Counted from the first letter of the stretch, positions 7,811 to 16,577 are shown. The stretch: 64,000 nucleotides of DNA from Roseateles koreensis (GCF_028595305.1 NZ_JAQQXS010000005.1:1-64000), one strand, 5' to 3'. Notes: a model not told the origin generated them from the sequence alone. Numbers and translations: made by a program.

Positions 7811-8233
7811 ATGAAAATTCTTGTCGCCGTAGATGGCAGCCCGTACACCAAACGCATGTTGGCTTATTTGGCCGCGCATGACGAATGGCTGGGCGAAGTC
7901 CACGAGTACACCGTGATTCACGTGGTGCCGTCGGTGCCACCGCGTGCGGCCGCCGTGTTGGACCGCGAGGTGTTGAAGAGTTACTACACCGACGAGAGCG
8001 AAAAAGTGCTCAAGACCCTGCGGGCATTTTTCAAGCGGCAGCACATTGCGGCCGAGTTTGTCAGCAAGTCGGGCTCCGCCGCCGAGGTGATTGTTGCGGC
8101 GGCCAACAAGGGCGATTTTGACCTGCTGATGCTGGGCTCGCACGGCCACAGCGCACTGGGCAACTTGGTACTGGGCTCGGTCACCACCAAAGTGATGGCG
8201 AACTGCAAAGTACCCGTGCTGGTGGTGCGTTAG
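7811..8233 (+). CDS. Universal stress protein, UspA family
   Basis: A 140-residue single-domain Usp. The N-terminal strand MKILVAVDGSPYTKRM supplies the ATP-binding Asp. The C-terminal G-x2-G-x9-G-S/T motif is present (GSHGHSALGNLVLGSVTTKV), so it belongs to the ATP-binding MJ0577-like branch. The family helps survival under starvation and respiratory or oxidative stress. A clear ribosome-binding site (ggggag) lies about 8 bases before the ATG. It is monocistronic, with a hairpin just after the stop. Confidence 0.94.
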   Translation: MKILVAVDGSPYTKRMLAYLAAHDEWLGEVHEYTVIHVVPSVPPRAAAVLDREVLKSYYTDESEKVLKTLRAFFKRQHIAAEFVSKSGSAAEVIVAAANKGDFDLLMLGSHGHSALGNLVLGSVTTKVMANCKVPVLVVR

Positions 8234-8238
8234 GCGAC

Positions 8239-8265
8239 CACTCGGCGCCCGTCAGGCGCCGAGTG
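8239..8265. terminator. Hairpin between convergent genes (possible bidirectional terminator)
   Basis: A perfect 11-bp stem, cactcggcgcc and ggcgccgagtg, has a 5-base loop. It lies between the convergent usp gene and the small gene at 8269. Neither side has a strong T-tract, so termination efficiency is uncertain. Confidence 0.5.
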
Positions 8266-8268
8266 ACA

Positions 8269-8493
8269 TCAACTGCTGCGCTTGGACAACCAAGCCAGCG
8301 GGGACTCCTGGTGCAGGCCGTTCGGGCTGATGCGCTGGGACTCCAGCACAGGCTCTGGCGTGTGGCTGCGGTAGTCGTTGCTGCCGTCCAAGCTGGCTTC
8401 CATGCCGAAGGCCGTGCCCATGTCGGCAGGGTCTTGTTCCAGCGAGGCGGCCGGGTTGCGGCGGAAAAAGCGCAGTGCAGGTGCGAATCGCAT
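8269..8493 (-). CDS. Small hypothetical protein, 74 residues
   Basis: I do not recognise a named family, though short proteins opening MRFAPALRFFRRNPAASLEQD are, as far as I recall, widespread in Comamonadaceae. The start is basic and hydrophobic (RFAPALRFFRR), then acidic (EQDPADMGTAFGMEASLD), with a tail containing ESPLAWLSKRSS. There is no signal peptide or transmembrane segment. A GAGG-like ribosome-binding site precedes the ATG at 8493. The longer in-frame extension to 8751 overlaps the LysR gene end and was rejected. The 200 bases between 8494 and 8695 hold nothing else recognisable. Confidence 0.55.
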   Translation of the reverse strand: MRFAPALRFFRRNPAASLEQDPADMGTAFGMEASLDGSNDYRSHTPEPVLESQRISPNGLHQESPLAWLSKRSS

Positions 8494-8695
8494 ATCAAAC
8501 CTCGCTTGTCTCTCAAGAGAGCCCTGGCTCCACTCACCAGGGGCTGGATTCACGAACCGCTTGTCGCGAGGCGGAGATTCTTTACAGAATTTCCGCACGG
8601 GCTTGCGTTTTTGTCTCTGTGTCTTGAGTGTGCGGTATCCCGACACATTTTTAATCCCCAAGATGCGGGTGAAATTGCACTTAGTTGGGGAAAAG

Positions 8696-9634
8696 TCACG
8701 CCTCGGCTTGGTGCAGCGCAGCACGTGCGCCCGTCGCCAAGGCTTGACCAATCTGGTCCAGCAAGGCCACCCGCGCTGGCGCTGCAGTTTGTTCAGACAG
8801 CAGCTTCCATTGGTGCCAGTACAAAGTGACGTCGACGCTCACATCGCTGCGCAACAGTTGCAACTCGCCGCTGGCAATCAGGGGCCGCAGTTGCAACTCC
8901 GGTGCAACGCCCACCCCCCAGCCCATGCTGACGGCGCGCACATACGCCTCGCTGGAGGGCACGTAGCGCTCAAGCAAGCGCGGGCTGCGCACCCCAAAGG
9001 CCTTGGTCACCCACAACGCCTGGCTGTCGTCCTTGCGATTGAAAACCAGGAAGGGCGTGCTCGCAAAGTTCGCCTCATTGAGCCCGCGGGGGAGGCGCTC
9101 CCGCACAAACGCCGGGCTGGCCACGGCCACATAACGCATCACTCCCAGGGCCTGCACTGCGCAACCCCGCAGGGCTTGGCGCACCGTGCTGACACAGCCC
9201 AGCACCTCGCCCTGGCGCAGCCAGTCGTGGGTGAAGTCCTGGTCGTCGACTACCAGCTCCAGCCCGAAGCCTTCTTTCAAACCGGCCTGCACCACGCGGT
9301 CCAGGGCCGGCAGCACCCAGGTGGCGAGGCTGTCGGCATTGACGGCGATGGCGATGCGCTCGTTCGGCGTGACCCGGCCGCCCAACTCACGCGCCATGTC
9401 GGTGCGCATGGCCTGCAGTTGTCGTGCATAGCGCAGCAAGACCTTGCCCGGTTCGGTCAAGCGCAGGGGGCGCGAGCGCACCACCAGCAGCTGCCCCACC
9501 TGCGACTCCAGGCTGCGCAGTCGTTGCGACACCGCGCTCTGGCTGATGGACAAGCGCTGCGCGGCCCGCTCGAAGCTGCGTTCATCGGCCAGTGCGGTCA
9601 GGCAATCCAGGCTGGCGTAGTCAAGGTCTTTCAT
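8696..9634 (-). CDS. LysR-family regulator, ArgP/LysG type
   Basis: A 312-residue regulator of the ArgP (IciA)/LysG branch, which senses basic amino acids and activates a divergent LysE/ArgO exporter. The HTH covers about residues 5-62 (DYASLDCLTALADERSFERA and SISQSAVSQRLRSLE); the effector domain follows. That branch assignment is supported by the gene arrangement: a LysE-family exporter starts 76 bases away in the opposite direction. The ATG at 9634 (MKDLDYASLDCL) matches ArgP starts; an alternative ATG at 9667 would add MNSSASTLTVL. A small dyad, agtac (9636-9640) and gtact (9648-9652), lies directly upstream. Confidence 0.9.
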   Translation of the reverse strand: MKDLDYASLDCLTALADERSFERAAQRLSISQSAVSQRLRSLESQVGQLLVVRSRPLRLTEPGKVLLRYARQLQAMRTDMARELGGRVTPNERIAIAVNADSLATWVLPALDRVVQAGLKEGFGLELVVDDQDFTHDWLRQGEVLGCVSTVRQALRGCAVQALGVMRYVAVASPAFVRERLPRGLNEANFASTPFLVFNRKDDSQALWVTKAFGVRSPRLLERYVPSSEAYVRAVSMGWGVGVAPELQLRPLIASGELQLLRSDVSVDVTLYWHQWKLLSEQTAAPARVALLDQIGQALATGARAALHQAEA

Positions 9635-9710
9635 AAGTACGGTTAATGTACTGGCAGAACTATTCATATTGCTTCTGAAAATTCCGGAAACTCCTGACAA
9701 TCCGCGTCTT

Positions 9711-10349
9711 ATGTTTGCCTCTCCCAGTGCCGTCGCTCTGAGCCAAGGCTGGCTCACTGGGGCCAGCCTGATCATGGCTATTGGCGCGCAGAACGCCTTG
9801 GTGTTGCGCCAAGGCTTGATGCGACACCATGTGTTGCCGGTGGTTGTGCTGTGCAGCCTGGCTGATGTCGTGCTGATCGTGCTGGGTGTGTTCGGTCTGG
9901 GGACCTTGATCGTCAGCCAGCCGGTGCTGATGCAGGTATTCCGCTGGAGTGGAGCGTTATTTCTGCTGACCTATGGCTTGCGTGCTGCGCAACGGGCCTG
10001 GGCTGGCTGCAGTGCCTTGCAGGCAGCGGGAGTGGCGCAGAGTTTGCAAGCGACGTTGACGAGCGCGGCCGCCATGACCTTTCTGAACCCGCATGTGTAT
10101 CTGGACACCGTGGTGCTCCTGGGTACTGTGGGTGCGGCGCATTTTCAGGCGGGCGCGGACGGGCGCGCGGCGTTTGCCTTGGGGGCCAGCGTTGCGTCGG
10201 TGATGTGGTTTTCTTTCCTCGGCTTTGGGGCTGCGGCCGCAGCACCCGCCCTGCAAAGGGTTTGGGTGTGGCGCTTTATCGATGCGTTTGTGGCCGCACT
10301 GATGTGGTTTTTGGGTGTTCAATTGTTGTGGGCTCCACTGCGGGCCTGA
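9711..10349 (+). CDS. LysE/ArgO-family amino-acid exporter
   Basis: A 212-residue inner-membrane exporter with about six hydrophobic segments. The diagnostic LysE start region is LTGASLIMAIGAQNALVLRQG (residues 12-32). The AMTFLNPHVYLDTVVLLGT block near residue 122 is the LysE NPHVYLDT signature. It exports lysine or arginine by proton-motive force when dipeptide uptake would overload the cell. The ATG at 9711 was chosen over one at 9669 because homologues begin just before the first helix. The divergent ArgP/LysG-type gene is its likely activator. dadA follows after 19 bases. Confidence 0.92.
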   Translation: MFASPSAVALSQGWLTGASLIMAIGAQNALVLRQGLMRHHVLPVVVLCSLADVVLIVLGVFGLGTLIVSQPVLMQVFRWSGALFLLTYGLRAAQRAWAGCSALQAAGVAQSLQATLTSAAAMTFLNPHVYLDTVVLLGTVGAAHFQAGADGRAAFALGASVASVMWFSFLGFGAAAAAPALQRVWVWRFIDAFVAALMWFLGVQLLWAPLRA

Positions 10350-10368
10350 AAAACGGGAGTCGGATTCA

Positions 10369-11643
10369 ATGAAAGTAGTCGTACTCGGGGCCGGCATCAT
10401 TGGCGTCAGCACCGCCTGGTACCTTCTTGAACAGGGCCACGAGGTGGTCGTGGTGGACCGGCAGCCGGATGCTGCGCTGGAAACCAGTTATGCCAACGGT
10501 GCCCAGATTTCGGTCAGTTTCTGTGAGCCTTGGGCCAACGCCGGTGCACCGCTGAAGGTGGCCAAGTGGTTGTTGCGTGATGACTCGCCTTTGCTGTTCC
10601 GCCCGACGTTGGACCCCCGGCAGTGGATCTGGGGCCTGAGCTTTCTCACCCAGTGCACCAACGCGGCATTCGAGCGCAATGTGGAGCAACTGGTGCAACT
10701 GGGCCGCTACAGCCATGCAGCGCTCAAGGATCTGGTGTCGCAGACCGGCATCGAGTACCAGCGCCTGGAGCGCGGCATCCTGCACTTTTTCTCCTCACAG
10801 GCGGATTTCGATTCGGGCGTAGCTGGCGCTGAAATCATGCGCCGCCACGGGGTTGATCGCCGGGTGTTGAATCGCGAAGAGGTGCTCAAGGTGGAGCCTG
10901 CGCTGGCCAGCTTTGGCAACAACATCTACGGCGGCACGTTCACGCCCAGCGATGAGTCGGGCGATGCCCGCGTCTTCACGCAAAAGCTGGCCCAGCGGTG
11001 CCAGCAGCGCGGTGCGCAGTTTTTGTGGGAGCACGATGTGCTGGCCTTGTCGCGCAGCGGCAGCGAGATTGATGAAGTGCAGATCGCGCACATCCGCTCA
11101 GGCGTGCGCCAGACGCTCAAGGCGGATGCTTTTGTGGCCGCGATGGGCTCCTACACGCCGGCCCTGGTGCGCCCGCTGGGCGAGTTTCTCAACATCTACC
11201 CGGCCAAGGGCTATTCAGCCACCCTGCGGCTGAAAAAGCCCGAAGCCGCCAGTGTGGTCAGCTTGCTGGACGACACCCGCAAGATCGCCATCTCGCGCCT
11301 GGGCGACAGCATCCGCATCGCCGGCACGGCGGAATTGATTGGTTTCGACACCGACCTCGACCGCGCCACCTCCAAGGTGCGCTGTGACGCGCTGGTGAAC
11401 CGTTATGAAGCCTTGTTCCCCGGGGTTGCCGACCTCACCGAGCGCAATTACTGGACCGGCTTGCGGCCCAGCACGCCGACCAACATCCCCTACATCGGCC
11501 GCAGCCGCAAGGCGTCCAACCTGTGGCTCAACGCGGGTCACGGCACCTTGGGCTGGACGCACGGCGCGGGCTCGGGCCTGGCGTTGGCGGAGTTGATGGC
11601 AGGGCGCCGACCTGACATGAATTTCAACTGCTACGGCTGCTGA
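10369..11643 (+). CDS. dadA: D-amino-acid dehydrogenase
   Basis: A 424-residue FAD enzyme that deaminates D-amino acids, chiefly D-alanine, to keto acids and passes electrons to the respiratory chain. The FAD dinucleotide-binding motif VVLGAGIIGVSTAWYLLEQG opens the protein, and GYSATL and the C-terminal GHGTLGWTHGAGSG block match DadA. It is membrane-associated in known cases though it has no transmembrane helix. It lies 19 bases after the LysE-family gene, so both are probably co-transcribed. alr in this window (46690) could supply D-alanine by racemising L-alanine, but it is far away. Confidence 0.94.
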   Translation: MKVVVLGAGIIGVSTAWYLLEQGHEVVVVDRQPDAALETSYANGAQISVSFCEPWANAGAPLKVAKWLLRDDSPLLFRPTLDPRQWIWGLSFLTQCTNAAFERNVEQLVQLGRYSHAALKDLVSQTGIEYQRLERGILHFFSSQADFDSGVAGAEIMRRHGVDRRVLNREEVLKVEPALASFGNNIYGGTFTPSDESGDARVFTQKLAQRCQQRGAQFLWEHDVLALSRSGSEIDEVQIAHIRSGVRQTLKADAFVAAMGSYTPALVRPLGEFLNIYPAKGYSATLRLKKPEAASVVSLLDDTRKIAISRLGDSIRIAGTAELIGFDTDLDRATSKVRCDALVNRYEALFPGVADLTERNYWTGLRPSTPTNIPYIGRSRKASNLWLNAGHGTLGWTHGAGSGLALAELMAGRRPDMNFNCYGC

Positions 11644-11707
11644 ACCCCGGGCTATCTGGGTGCGGGGCGGGCCGCTACAATCCTCGCCCCACCTGACACC
11701 CGCCCCC

Positions 11708-13060
11708 ATGAGTTCCAATATTCCCGCGCCAGCGTCTTCCAGTGCGCACCTGGCCAGCTTTTGCGCCATTGACTTCGGCACGTCCAACTCGGCCATTGCG
11801 ATCCCGCGCAAGGACAGCAGCGATGCCCATCCCGGCATGGCCTTGGTGGAATTGGAGCCCGGTCATCTGACCATGCCGACGGCGGTGTTTTATTTCGCTG
11901 AAGGTCGCCATGACGCCGACGGCCCGCCGCGCGCCTTTGGCCGCGCCGCTGTGGCCGCCTATATCGAAGGCTCAGACGGCCGGTTGATGCGCTCGATGAA
12001 GAGCATTCTGGGCTCGGGCCTGATCGACCAGACCACCGATGTGGGCGGCGGCCGCGGCGTCAAATATGCCGATATTTTGGCGGGTTACCTCAAGCGCTTG
12101 CGCAACAAGGCGCTCGCCGCAGGGGCGGCCGCACCGCTCAACAAGGTGGTGCTGGGGCGCCCGGTTTTCTTCGTGGATGGCGAGCCCGCACGGGACGCCG
12201 CCGCACAACAGTCGCTGGAAGCGGCCGCGCATGCGGCAGGCTTTGAAGAGGTGCATTTCCAGTTTGAGCCGATTGCTGCGGCGTTTGACTTCGAGCATCA
12301 GTGCGACAGCGAGCAGATCGTGCTGGTGGCCGACATTGGCGGCGGCACCTCTGACTTTTCAGTGGTGCGGGTGGGGCCGCAGCGCATGTCGCGGCTTGAT
12401 CGCCGGGATGACATCTTGGCCAACCACGGCGTGCACATCGCCGGGACCGACTTTGACCGTCACGTCGAACTGGCCAGCGTGCTGCGTGAATTCGGCTACG
12501 GCTCCTACGGGCCCGAGCGGCCGGGCGCGCCGGCGCGTGAGGTGCCCAGCGGCGTCTATTTCGATCTGGCCACCTGGCACCTGATCAACACGGTGTACAG
12601 CCCTGGGCGCGTGGCGGAGTTGCGCAATATGCGCAGCTTCTACGGCAATTTGCAGCACCACAAACGCCTGATGACGGTGGTTGAAGATCATCTGGGCCAC
12701 GAGCTGGCCGCGCGGGCCGAAGGCGCCAAGATTGCGGTGTCCGGTGGTGGCGACACGGTCATTGACCTGAGCGTGGTCGAGACCGGCTTACAGATCGAGT
12801 TGACCGAGGCCGTGGCCGTGGCCGCTTTGGACGCCGACATTGGCCGCATCGTGCAAGCCGGGCGTGAGACGGTGGCCATGGCTGGGCTGCGGCCGGATCA
12901 GATCAACGCGCTGTATTTCACCGGCGGCTCCACCGGCCTGCGCCTGCTGGCGGAGCGCATTGCAGCCGACTATCCCCAGGCCATTCATGTGCGCGGCGAC
13001 CGCTTTGCGTCGGTGGCCACGGGCTTGGGCTTGCACGCGGCGCGCTTGTTTGCGCGCTGA
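11708..13060 (+). CDS. yegD: Hsp70-family ATPase, YegD type
   Basis: A 450-residue protein that is essentially an Hsp70/actin-fold nucleotide-binding domain without the substrate-binding domain of DnaK. Phosphate-1 is FCAIDFGTSNSAIAIP (about residues 18-33), phosphate-2 is VADIGGGTSDFSVV (about 206) and the adenosine motif is FTGGSTGLRLLAE (about 401). YegD proteins are putative chaperones of unknown client. The ATG at 11708 follows a C-rich leader with no obvious Shine-Dalgarno. It converges on the UPF0149 gene at 13079 with only 18 bases between. Confidence 0.9.
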   Translation: MSSNIPAPASSSAHLASFCAIDFGTSNSAIAIPRKDSSDAHPGMALVELEPGHLTMPTAVFYFAEGRHDADGPPRAFGRAAVAAYIEGSDGRLMRSMKSILGSGLIDQTTDVGGGRGVKYADILAGYLKRLRNKALAAGAAAPLNKVVLGRPVFFVDGEPARDAAAQQSLEAAAHAAGFEEVHFQFEPIAAAFDFEHQCDSEQIVLVADIGGGTSDFSVVRVGPQRMSRLDRRDDILANHGVHIAGTDFDRHVELASVLREFGYGSYGPERPGAPAREVPSGVYFDLATWHLINTVYSPGRVAELRNMRSFYGNLQHHKRLMTVVEDHLGHELAARAEGAKIAVSGGGDTVIDLSVVETGLQIELTEAVAVAALDADIGRIVQAGRETVAMAGLRPDQINALYFTGGSTGLRLLAERIAADYPQAIHVRGDRFASVATGLGLHAARLFAR

Positions 13061-13078
13061 GGCCTCGCGGCTTCAGGT

Positions 13079-13912
13079 TCAGTAACGCCCGCGCTGCGGT
13101 GGGCCGCGCCGGGCTGGCGGGCGCTGGGGCGCGGCCGCCTGATGTTGCGGGCGGCTGGTGTCGGCCAGCATCAGGCAGGCGCTGACCAAGCTTTCAACCG
13201 CTTCGCTCACGTCGGACGGGGGCTCCAGGGTCTCGATTTCTTCCAGCAAATCGTCGGCATCTTCAAGATCGTCGGGGTCGAGGTGCATGAAGAGTGCGGC
13301 CAGCGGCTCCAGCAATTCCGACGGGTCGCCACGCAATAGATCGGGGAAGACATCCGTCGCCAAGGCGAAACCCGCCACCCAGGGGAACAGCACCTCAGAG
13401 GGCTCAGCCTCGTCTTCGAGCTCGAACACCCAGGGGTCGAACCACTGGCGGTCGACGATGGCCTGGTTGAGCTCCTGGTAGCGCCGCTTCACCAGATTCA
13501 TCAGGGTGTGGCTGTCAAAGCCCGCGGGTGCGGGTCGGCCCTCGCTGTCGAGCACGTAGCGGCTCCACTGAAAGGCGGGTACCGCCTTGGGTTGCAGCAG
13601 CACACCGACCAAGTAACCATCCAGCATGCTGACATCCAGCGGCTCCAGCGGGGCGGGCACGCTATCGAGCAAAGCTTCAAGCTGCGCCATCTCGGTGTCG
13701 TTGAGCGGGCGCAGCCGAGGCTTCTCGATCGGTGCGGCGGCAGGGGGCGAGGCGCTCTGGCCCGGCCTCGGGCGTGGCGTTGCAGGCCCGCGCGATGGCC
13801 CCCCTGTTGGCGCACGGGAGGGCCCACCAGAGGCCCCTCGCGACGGCGTGCCAGAAGGCGTGCCCGGACGGGCGAATGGCGGGCGGGTGGATTTCTTGGG
13901 GGGCGTGCTCAT
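13079..13912 (-). CDS. UPF0149/YecA family protein lacking SEC-C
   Basis: A 277-residue paralogue of the protein at 5963. Shared blocks include PLEPLDVSMLDGYLVGVLLQP, RYQELNQAIVDRQWFDPWVF and VLFPWVAGFALATDVFPDLL. It differs in two ways. The first ~70 residues are a disordered Pro/Gly/Ser/Arg tail (repeats such as GTPSGTPSRG and GGPSRAPTGGPSRG). The C-terminus is an acidic stretch followed by RPPARRGPPQRGRY instead of the zinc motif. Such tails suggest nucleic-acid or ribosome association, which is inference. The ATG at 13912 (MSTPPKK) parallels the MST start of the paralogue. Confidence 0.85.
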   Translation of the reverse strand: MSTPPKKSTRPPFARPGTPSGTPSRGASGGPSRAPTGGPSRGPATPRPRPGQSASPPAAAPIEKPRLRPLNDTEMAQLEALLDSVPAPLEPLDVSMLDGYLVGVLLQPKAVPAFQWSRYVLDSEGRPAPAGFDSHTLMNLVKRRYQELNQAIVDRQWFDPWVFELEDEAEPSEVLFPWVAGFALATDVFPDLLRGDPSELLEPLAALFMHLDPDDLEDADDLLEEIETLEPPSDVSEAVESLVSACLMLADTSRPQHQAAAPQRPPARRGPPQRGRY

Positions 13913-13982
13913 GCGTGTATTGTCCCGCTGATTTGTCCGGTGGGCTTGGGGCACGGGGATTCAGGGCGGGTAAAACATGGTT

Positions 13983-14945
13983 TCAAAAGCCCGCCTTCAA
14001 GCCCTGGCGCAGATGGTCGATCAGCAGTTTCACCGGTCGTGGGGTTTGACTGCTCCAGGGGTGAATTGCGTAGATCGCATCGCCGAAAAATCCGGCCGGG
14101 CGCCAGTCAGGCATCAGCGCCACCAGATCGCCAGTGCCCAAGGCGTGGGCGGCGGTGAAATCGGGCAGCAGCGTCAGGCCCAGCCCGGACAGCGCGGCGT
14201 CGCGCAGGATCTCGCTGTTGCCGGCGCGCAAGGGGCCCTGCACCGGGCAGCGCTGGCGCTGGGTTTGCGTGCCCTCGGTGCGCTCGAACAGCCACACGGC
14301 CGGCCCGGGCCGCAGATAGGCCAGGCAGGCATGCGCGCCCAGGGCTTGCGGATGCGCAGGGGCGCCGTGGGCTTGCACATAGGCCGGGCTGGCCACCAGC
14401 ACGGTGCGGGTGTCGCAGAGCTTGAAGGCAACGTGGCTGTCCGGCGGGGCGCTGGTGTGGCGGATGGCCAGGTCAAAGCCTTCTTGCGTCAGCGGCACCA
14501 GCCGATCGGACAAATCCAGCTCCACCCGGATTTCCGGGTAACGCTGGAAGAAGCGGTTCAGCAAGGGCGCCACGTGCTGGCGGCCCAGCGCCACTGGCGC
14601 GGTGAGGCGGACCAACCCGCGCGCCTGACCCACCGCGTCGCGGACGGCGCCCAGGCTTTGGGTGATGTGGGCGAAGCTGGCCCCCGTTTCTTCCACCAGC
14701 CTTTGCCCGGCCTCGCTGAGCCGCACCGAGCGGGTGGTGCGTGCCACCAGGGTCTGGCCCATGGCGCGCTCCAGATCGGCAATACGCTGGCTGACGGCCG
14801 CCTTGGACAAGCCCAGGCGCTGCGCGGTCTTGGTGAAGCTGCCCAGCTGCGCAATGACTGTGAGGGTATGGAGCTGGCCCCACAGCACCTCATGGCGGAA
14901 CTCCGCCGGTTTGCTGCTGTCGATGGGAGTGTTGGGATGAGGCAT
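13983..14945 (-). CDS. LysR-family regulator (CrgA-like), divergent from mmsA
   Basis: A 320-residue regulator. The HTH is at about residues 20-80 (LWGQLHTLTVIAQLGSFTKT and LSKAAVSQRIADLERAMGQT); the effector domain contains the CrgA-branch block DLAIRHTSAPPD. It is transcribed away from mmsA, 96 bases apart, and a perfect 9-bp dyad (14946-14969) sits directly upstream of its start. The regulator probably controls itself and mmsA, with an inducer from valine or propionate-like catabolism (inference). The start could be ATG 14945 (MPHPN) or ATG 14957; the latter lies inside the dyad, so 14945 was preferred. Confidence 0.88.
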   Translation of the reverse strand: MPHPNTPIDSSKPAEFRHEVLWGQLHTLTVIAQLGSFTKTAQRLGLSKAAVSQRIADLERAMGQTLVARTTRSVRLSEAGQRLVEETGASFAHITQSLGAVRDAVGQARGLVRLTAPVALGRQHVAPLLNRFFQRYPEIRVELDLSDRLVPLTQEGFDLAIRHTSAPPDSHVAFKLCDTRTVLVASPAYVQAHGAPAHPQALGAHACLAYLRPGPAVWLFERTEGTQTQRQRCPVQGPLRAGNSEILRDAALSGLGLTLLPDFTAAHALGTGDLVALMPDWRPAGFFGDAIYAIHPWSSQTPRPVKLLIDHLRQGLKAGF

Positions 14946-14969
14946 GATTGTTCGCATTATCGAACAATC
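14946..14969. promoter_or_regulatory. LysR-type operator between the regulator gene and mmsA
   Basis: A perfect inverted repeat gattgttcg-N6-cgaacaatc, immediately upstream of the LysR start and 73 bases before mmsA. It contains a T-N11-A core, the normal LysR recognition form. A second, unsymmetrical stretch (aatcggtgaaatcggatt, 14971-14988) follows and may be the activation half-site. Confidence 0.7.
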
Positions 14970-15041
14970 AAATCGGTGAAATCGGATTGGCAGACGCCCC
15001 CTTCCTGCCTAGACTAAAGGCCAGTTCTAGGAGACACCGAC

Positions 15042-16577
15042 ATGACCGCTTCGACACTCGCCCCTGTTCCCGCCTACGCCAGCACCGCCGACCTGACGCA
15101 TTACATCGGCGGCAAGCTGCAAGCCGCCACCTCTGGCCGCAGCCAGGCGGTGTTCAATCCCACCACCGGCGCCGTGGCGCGTCAGGTGCAACTGGCCAGC
15201 CTGGACGATGTCAACGCTGCCGTGGCGTCGGCTCAAGCCGCGTTTCCGGCTTGGGCAGATGCGCCGCCGCTGCGCCGTGCCCGCGTGATGTTCAAGTTTC
15301 TGGAACTGTTGAATCAGCACAAGGAGACGCTGGCTGCCATGATTACTGCCGAGCATGGCAAAGTCTTTACGGACGCGCTGGGCGAAGTGGCGCGCGGCAT
15401 CGATATCGTTGAATTCGCTTGCGGCGCCCCGCAGTTGCTCAAGGGCGATTTCACCGACCAGGTTTCCACCGGCATGGACAACTGGACCTTGCGCCAGCCC
15501 CTGGGCGTGGTGGCGGGCGTGACGCCTTTCAACTTCCCCTTCATGGTGCCGATGTGGATGGCACCCATGGCTCTGGCCACCGGCAATTGCTTCATCCTCA
15601 AGCCCAGCGAGCGCGACCCTTCGCCCAGCCTTTTCGTGGCCGAACTGCTCAAGCAAGCGGGCTTGCCGGACGGCGTGTTCAACGTGGTGCAAGGCGACAA
15701 GCTGGCGGTTGATGGCTTGCTGAACCATCCGGACGTGAAGGCGCTGAGCTTTGTGGGCTCCACGCCGATTGCGCAGTACATCTACGAAACCGGCGCCAAG
15801 AACGGCAAGCGCGTGCAGGCACTGGGCGGCGCCAAGAACCATATGGTGGTGATGCCTGACGCCGACATCGAGCAGACCGTGGACGCCCTGATCGGCGCTG
15901 CGTATGGCTCGGCGGGAGAGCGCTGCATGGCCATTTCGGTGGCGGTGATGGTGGGCGACGTGGCGGACAAGATCATCCCCAAGTTGGCCGAGCGCGCGCG
16001 CGCCTTGAAGATCAAGAACGGCATGGCGCTGGACGCCGAGATGGGCCCCATCGTCACCCGCGAGGCGCGTGACCGCATCGAGAACTACATTGGTATCGGT
16101 GTGGAAGAGGGCGCCACTCTGGTGGTGGATGGCCGCGGCCACAAGGTCGCGGGTCATGAGGATGGCTTCTTCACCGGCGGCACCTTGTTCGACCACGTCA
16201 CGCCCGAAATGCGCATCTACAAGGAAGAAATCTTCGGCCCTGTGCTGGCCTGCGTGCGTGTGAATGATTTTGCCCAAGCGGTGGATCTGGTCAACGCGCA
16301 TGAGTTTGGTAATGGCGTGGCCTGCTACACCAGCGACGGCAATGTGGCGCGCGAATTCGCCCGCCGCATCCAGGTCGGCATGGTGGGCATCAATGTGCCC
16401 ATCCCGGTGCCGATGGCGTGGCATGGTTTTGGCGGCTGGAAGAAGAGCTTGTTCGGCGATATGCACGCCTATGGCGAAGAGGGCGTGCGCTTCTACACCA
16501 AGCAAAAGAGCGTGATGCAGCGCTGGCCCGCCAGTGTGGCCAAAGGTGCTGAGTTTGTGATGCCGCAAAGCCGCTGA
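15042..16577 (+). CDS. mmsA: Methylmalonate-semialdehyde dehydrogenase (CoA-acylating)
   Basis: A 511-residue aldehyde dehydrogenase that converts methylmalonate or malonate semialdehyde to propionyl- or acetyl-CoA in valine and inositol breakdown. Class features are visible: [15 protein letters not shown], the NAD-binding [12 protein letters not shown], the MmsA-type [11 protein letters not shown], the catalytic Cys295 in [11 protein letters not shown], and [17 protein letters not shown] near the C-terminus. The first ~20 residues are a variable extension. Other valine-pathway genes are absent nearby. A ribosome-binding site (taggaga) precedes the ATG. Regulation by the divergent LysR is likely. 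Confidence 0.95.
   Translation: MTASTLAPVPAYASTADLTHYIGGKLQAATSGRSQAVFNPTTGAVARQVQLASLDDVNAAVASAQAAFPAWADAPPLRRARVMFKFLELLNQHKETLAAMITAEHGKVFTDALGEVARGIDIVEFACGAPQLLKGDFTDQVSTGMDNWTLRQPLGVVAGVTPFNFPFMVPMWMAPMALATGNCFILKPSERDPSPSLFVAELLKQAGLPDGVFNVVQGDKLAVDGLLNHPDVKALSFVGSTPIAQYIYETGAKNGKRVQALGGAKNHMVVMPDADIEQTVDALIGAAYGSAGERCMAISVAVMVGDVADKIIPKLAERARALKIKNGMALDAEMGPIVTREARDRIENYIGIGVEEGATLVVDGRGHKVAGHEDGFFTGGTLFDHVTPEMRIYKEEIFGPVLACVRVNDFAQAVDLVNAHEFGNGVACYTSDGNVAREFARRIQVGMVGINVPIPVPMAWHGFGGWKKSLFGDMHAYGEEGVRFYTKQKSVMQRWPASVAKGAEFVMPQSR

Noticed and set aside
8378-9646. 422-residue plus-strand frame over the ArgP/LysG-type regulator
   Set aside because: Antisense shadow; the minus strand has a well-formed LysR protein with a clean helix-turn-helix.
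15027-16568. 513-residue open frame on the minus strand, exactly antisense to mmsA
   Set aside because: It is a mirror frame produced by high GC content and codon bias. It has His-rich, family-less sequence, while the plus strand encodes a clear aldehyde dehydrogenase.
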